Positions 61,964-64,000 of a stretch of DNA of 64,000 nt are shown here, piece by piece. Each line of letters starts with the position of its first letter. The first letter of the stretch is position 1. A program made the translations under genes and the position numbers. The notes under the pieces were generated by a model. That model ran no database searches. It saw only the letters and a program-made list of their open reading frames with translations, and was not told the origin of the DNA. The DNA is from Lutibacter sp. (lineage in GTDB: Bacteria > Bacteroidota > Bacteroidia > Flavobacteriales > Flavobacteriaceae), in NCBI GenBank assembly GCA_002733665.1, contig NVWM01000028.1, positions 42,942 through 106,941 of the forward strand, written 5' to 3'.

Positions 61964-62877
61964 TGAAGTTCAATAAGCAACAAAGATTAAAAAAAATAGC
62001 ACAAATCATCAATTCTGAATATGTCGGAGTTGATGATTTTCCTGTTTTTGGAATGAATGAAATTCACGTTGTTGAAAAAGGTGATATTGTTTTTGTTGAT
62101 CATCCAAAATATTATGATAAAGCACTACAATCTGCTGCAACCGTAATATTGATTAATAAAAGAGTAGCATGTCCTCAAGGAAAAGCCCTTTTAATTTCTG
62201 ATGATCCTTTTCGTGATTTTAATAAACTCACAAAGTACTTTAATTCATTTATAGCTGCAAAAGATTCTATTTCCGACACTGCTCAAATAGGAGAGAACAC
62301 AACTATACAGCCAAATGCTTTTATAGGTAATAATGTTAAAATAGGTAAAAACTGTTTGATTCACTCAAATGTTTCAATTTATGATGATACAATTATTGGA
62401 GATAATGTAACCATTCATTCAGGAACAGTTTTAGGTGCTGATGCATTCTATTATAAAAACCGAACTGAAGGTTTTGATAAACTTATTTCTGGCGGAAAAG
62501 TGGTGCTTGAAGACAATGTTGATATTGGCTCCAATTGTACGATTGATAGAGGAGTAACAGGAGAAACAACTATTGGAAAAGGAACAAAAATTGATAATTT
62601 AGTCCAAATAGGTCACGATACAATCATTGGGAAAAAATGTTTGATTGCTTCTCAAGTTGGAATTGCTGGTTGTGTAATTATTGAAGATGAAGTTACGCTT
62701 TGGGGACAAGTTGGTGTGCGAAGTGATGTAAAAATTGGTAAAAAAGCAGTGATTTTAGGACAAACAGGTGTTACAAAATCGGTTGAAGGAGGTAAAATTT
62801 ATTCAGGAAATCCAATACAAGAAGCACGTGAACAACTAAAAGGTTTAGCAACATTAAAAAGGTTAGCAAAAAAATAA
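61963..62877 (+). CDS. LpxD-like N-acyltransferase paralogue
   Basis: The 304-residue protein has a short N-terminal domain (about 1-95, without a good match to the uridine-binding part of LpxD) and a hexapeptide beta-helix. It keeps the first LpxD histidine ([10 protein letters not shown]), but at the position of the second, where LpxD reads AGHITIG, it reads RSDVKIG, so that His is replaced by Asp. It is often annotated as LpxD. Linkage to efp and sucD is recurrent in Flavobacteriia as far as I recall. The acceptor and acyl donor may differ from LpxD. Confidence 0.8.
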   Translation: MKFNKQQRLKKIAQIINSEYVGVDDFPVFGMNEIHVVEKGDIVFVDHPKYYDKALQSAATVILINKRVACPQGKALLISDDPFRDFNKLTKYFNSFIAAKDSISDTAQIGENTTIQPNAFIGNNVKIGKNCLIHSNVSIYDDTIIGDNVTIHSGTVLGADAFYYKNRTEGFDKLISGGKVVLEDNVDIGSNCTIDRGVTGETTIGKGTKIDNLVQIGHDTIIGKKCLIASQVGIAGCVIIEDEVTLWGQVGVRSDVKIGKKAVILGQTGVTKSVEGGKIYSGNPIQEAREQLKGLATLKRLAKK

Positions 62878-62908
62878 AATTAATAAACCAATCAAGATAC
62901 AAAAAGTG

Positions 62909-62916
62909 TAAATTTG
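62909..62916 (+). promoter_or_regulatory. -7 promoter element for sucD
   Basis: TAAATTTG matches TAnnTTTG with a predicted leader of about 35 bases. No -33 TTG is seen at the expected distance. Confidence 0.5.
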
Positions 62917-62957
62917 CATCAGTAAATAAAAGATTCAATAAATAAACAAGATATTAA

Positions 62958-63830
62958 ATGAGCGTTCTCGTAAATAAAAATTCAAAAATTATAGTACAAG
63001 GTTTTACAGGAAGTGAAGGAACTTTTCATGCTTCACAGATGATAGAATATGGTACAAATGTAGTTGGAGGTGTTACTCCAGGAAAAGGTGGTCAAACACA
63101 TTTAGAGCGTCCAGTATTCAATACAGTTGCTGATGCCGTTGAGAAAGCAGAAGCAGATGTTTCTATTATTTTTGTTCCTCCAGCATTCGCTGCAGATGCA
63201 ATTATGGAAGCTGCAGATGCAGGAATCAAAGTAATTATTTGTATTACAGAAGGAATACCTGTTGCTGATATGGTAAAAGTGAAAAATTATATAGATTCAA
63301 AAGACTGTCGTTTGGTTGGACCTAATTGTCCAGGAGTAATTACTCCAGATGAAGCTAAAGTTGGTATTATGCCTGGATTTATCTTTAAAAAAGGAAACGT
63401 AGGTATTGTATCAAAGTCAGGAACATTGACATACGAGGCTGCTGATCAAGTTGTAAAACAAGGTTATGGAATAACAACTGCAATTGGTATTGGAGGAGAT
63501 CCAATTATTGGAACGACAACCAAAGAAGCAGTAGAATTGTTGATGAACGACCCTGAAACAGAAGCAATTGTAATGATTGGTGAAATTGGTGGAAATCTTG
63601 AGGCTGATGCTGCACGATGGATTAAAGCAACAGGTAATAAAAAACCAGTTGTTGGGTTTATTGCAGGTCAAACAGCACCTAAAGGGAGAACAATGGGACA
63701 TGCAGGAGCAATTGTTGGTGGAGCAGATGATACAGCACAAGCAAAGATGGCAATTTTAAGAGAAAACGGAATTCACGTAGTTGATTCACCTGCTGAAATA
63801 GGAAAAAAAGTAGCAGAAATTTTAGGATAA
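62958..63830 (+). CDS. sucD: Succinyl-CoA synthetase alpha subunit
   Basis: The 290-residue protein has the CoA-binding Rossmann domain ([31 protein letters not shown]) and the ligase domain with the phospho-histidine loop [13 protein letters not shown] near residue 246. It forms succinate and NTP from succinyl-CoA in the TCA cycle. The beta subunit gene is not adjacent in this window. It has its own -7 element and a following terminator. Confidence 0.97.
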   Translation: MSVLVNKNSKIIVQGFTGSEGTFHASQMIEYGTNVVGGVTPGKGGQTHLERPVFNTVADAVEKAEADVSIIFVPPAFAADAIMEAADAGIKVIICITEGIPVADMVKVKNYIDSKDCRLVGPNCPGVITPDEAKVGIMPGFIFKKGNVGIVSKSGTLTYEAADQVVKQGYGITTAIGIGGDPIIGTTTKEAVELLMNDPETEAIVMIGEIGGNLEADAARWIKATGNKKPVVGFIAGQTAPKGRTMGHAGAIVGGADDTAQAKMAILRENGIHVVDSPAEIGKKVAEILG

Positions 63831-63857
63831 AAATCTTAGTGTTTTAATATAAAATAT

Positions 63858-63892
63858 AAATACTGTTAGATAATTTCTAGCAGTATTTTTTA
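63858..63892 (+). terminator. Terminator after sucD
   Basis: AAATACTGTTAGA and TCTAGCAGTATTT pair with one mismatch, close a 5-base loop and are followed by a T-run. Confidence 0.8.
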
Positions 63893-63903
63893 TTTTTAAC
63901 CAA

Positions 63904-64000
63904 TGTCCCGTCCTGAAATAGCGATACACTAAAACTTTAGTGTAATGAAAACATCAGAAAATTCAGGGTATGTTAAGCGTACTCAAAAAGATTACTCACT
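63904..64000 (+). mobile_element. Left end of an IS3-type insertion sequence (truncated by the window)
   Basis: The sequence TGTCCCGTCCTGAAATAGCG just before the transposase start looks like a terminal inverted repeat and recalls Bacteroidota IS3/IS150-type ends. It is placed 12 bases after the sucD terminator. The right end and any target duplication lie outside the window. A 20-bp perfect palindrome (63925-63944) abuts the transposase start codon. Confidence 0.7.
63945..64000 (+). CDS. IS3-family transposase OrfA, N-terminal fragment
   Basis: Only 18 codons are in the window: MKTSENSGYVKRTQKDYS and onward. The YVKRTQKDYSL pattern recalls the N-terminus of OrfA proteins of IS3-family elements in Bacteroidota, which carry a helix-turn-helix and are followed by an OrfB DDE transposase in a programmed frameshift. 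The ATG directly follows the palindrome. Completeness cannot be judged from this window. Confidence 0.7.
   Translation, partial: MKTSENSGYVKRTQKDYS

Overview
The window is AT-rich chromosomal DNA from a member of the Bacteroidota, almost certainly family Flavobacteriaceae. The evidence is the fused LpxC-FabZ protein, the fused CcoN-CcoO oxidase subunit, the type IX secretion (T9SS) regulator PorX together with several proteins carrying a T9SS C-terminal sorting domain, surface-export signals just after lipoprotein cysteines (CSSESDD, CSSDD), Oar-like TonB-dependent receptors, and repeated use of the Bacteroidota -7 promoter element TAnnTTTG with few obvious Shine-Dalgarno sequences. The species cannot be named from the sequence alone. 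No rRNA, tRNA, CRISPR array, prophage or plasmid gene was found. The only mobile DNA is the left end of an IS3-type element entering at the right edge.

Layout. 0-17.9 kb, mostly minus strand: a DUF1573 envelope protein, an mnmE / small basic protein / rlmF translation cluster, miaE, a SulP anion transporter (plus strand), dnaX, an acyl-CoA ligase, a large one-chain purL with a decayed copy of its own 3' end beyond it, a secreted T9SS nuclease and an RsmB-like RNA methyltransferase. 18-27.3 kb: a YwqK-like repeat protein, a small gene coupled to recG, pheT, pyrD, and a secreted spondin-domain protein. 27.5-39.7 kb: a surface lipoprotein with its TonB-dependent receptor, a propeller lipoprotein, HMG-CoA lyase, rpsF-rpsR-rplI, a second large TonB-dependent receptor, a DUF6495 protein and a TrmH-type methyltransferase.

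39.7-49.0 kb is a microaerobic respiration island: an FNR-like regulator divergent from ccoI-ccoS-ccoNO-ccoQ-ccoP-ccoG-fixH-safE, which together encode a cbb3 oxidase with its copper and assembly factors. Two near-identical FNR-like palindromes precede ccoI and ccoS at exactly the same distance from a -7 element, so the local regulator probably activates both transcripts. 49.1-55.3 kb carries arsenite efflux, alanine dehydrogenase, tsaE, porX and an HD-domain hydrolase. 58.1-63.8 kb is the lipid A block lpxD / lpxC-fabZ / lpxA, then efp, a second lpxD-like gene and sucD.

The best candidate for something undescribed lies between 55.3 and 56.4 kb. Two ungapped 93-bp copies of one element precede an outer-membrane protein gene and a T9SS-secreted protein gene. 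Read on the minus strand, each runs from a promoter-like -7 box to a hairpin followed by seven U. The hairpin has compensatory base-pair changes between the copies, and the pattern of G-U wobbles favours the minus strand. This looks like a pair of sibling small RNAs, each antisense to the leader of the neighbouring gene.
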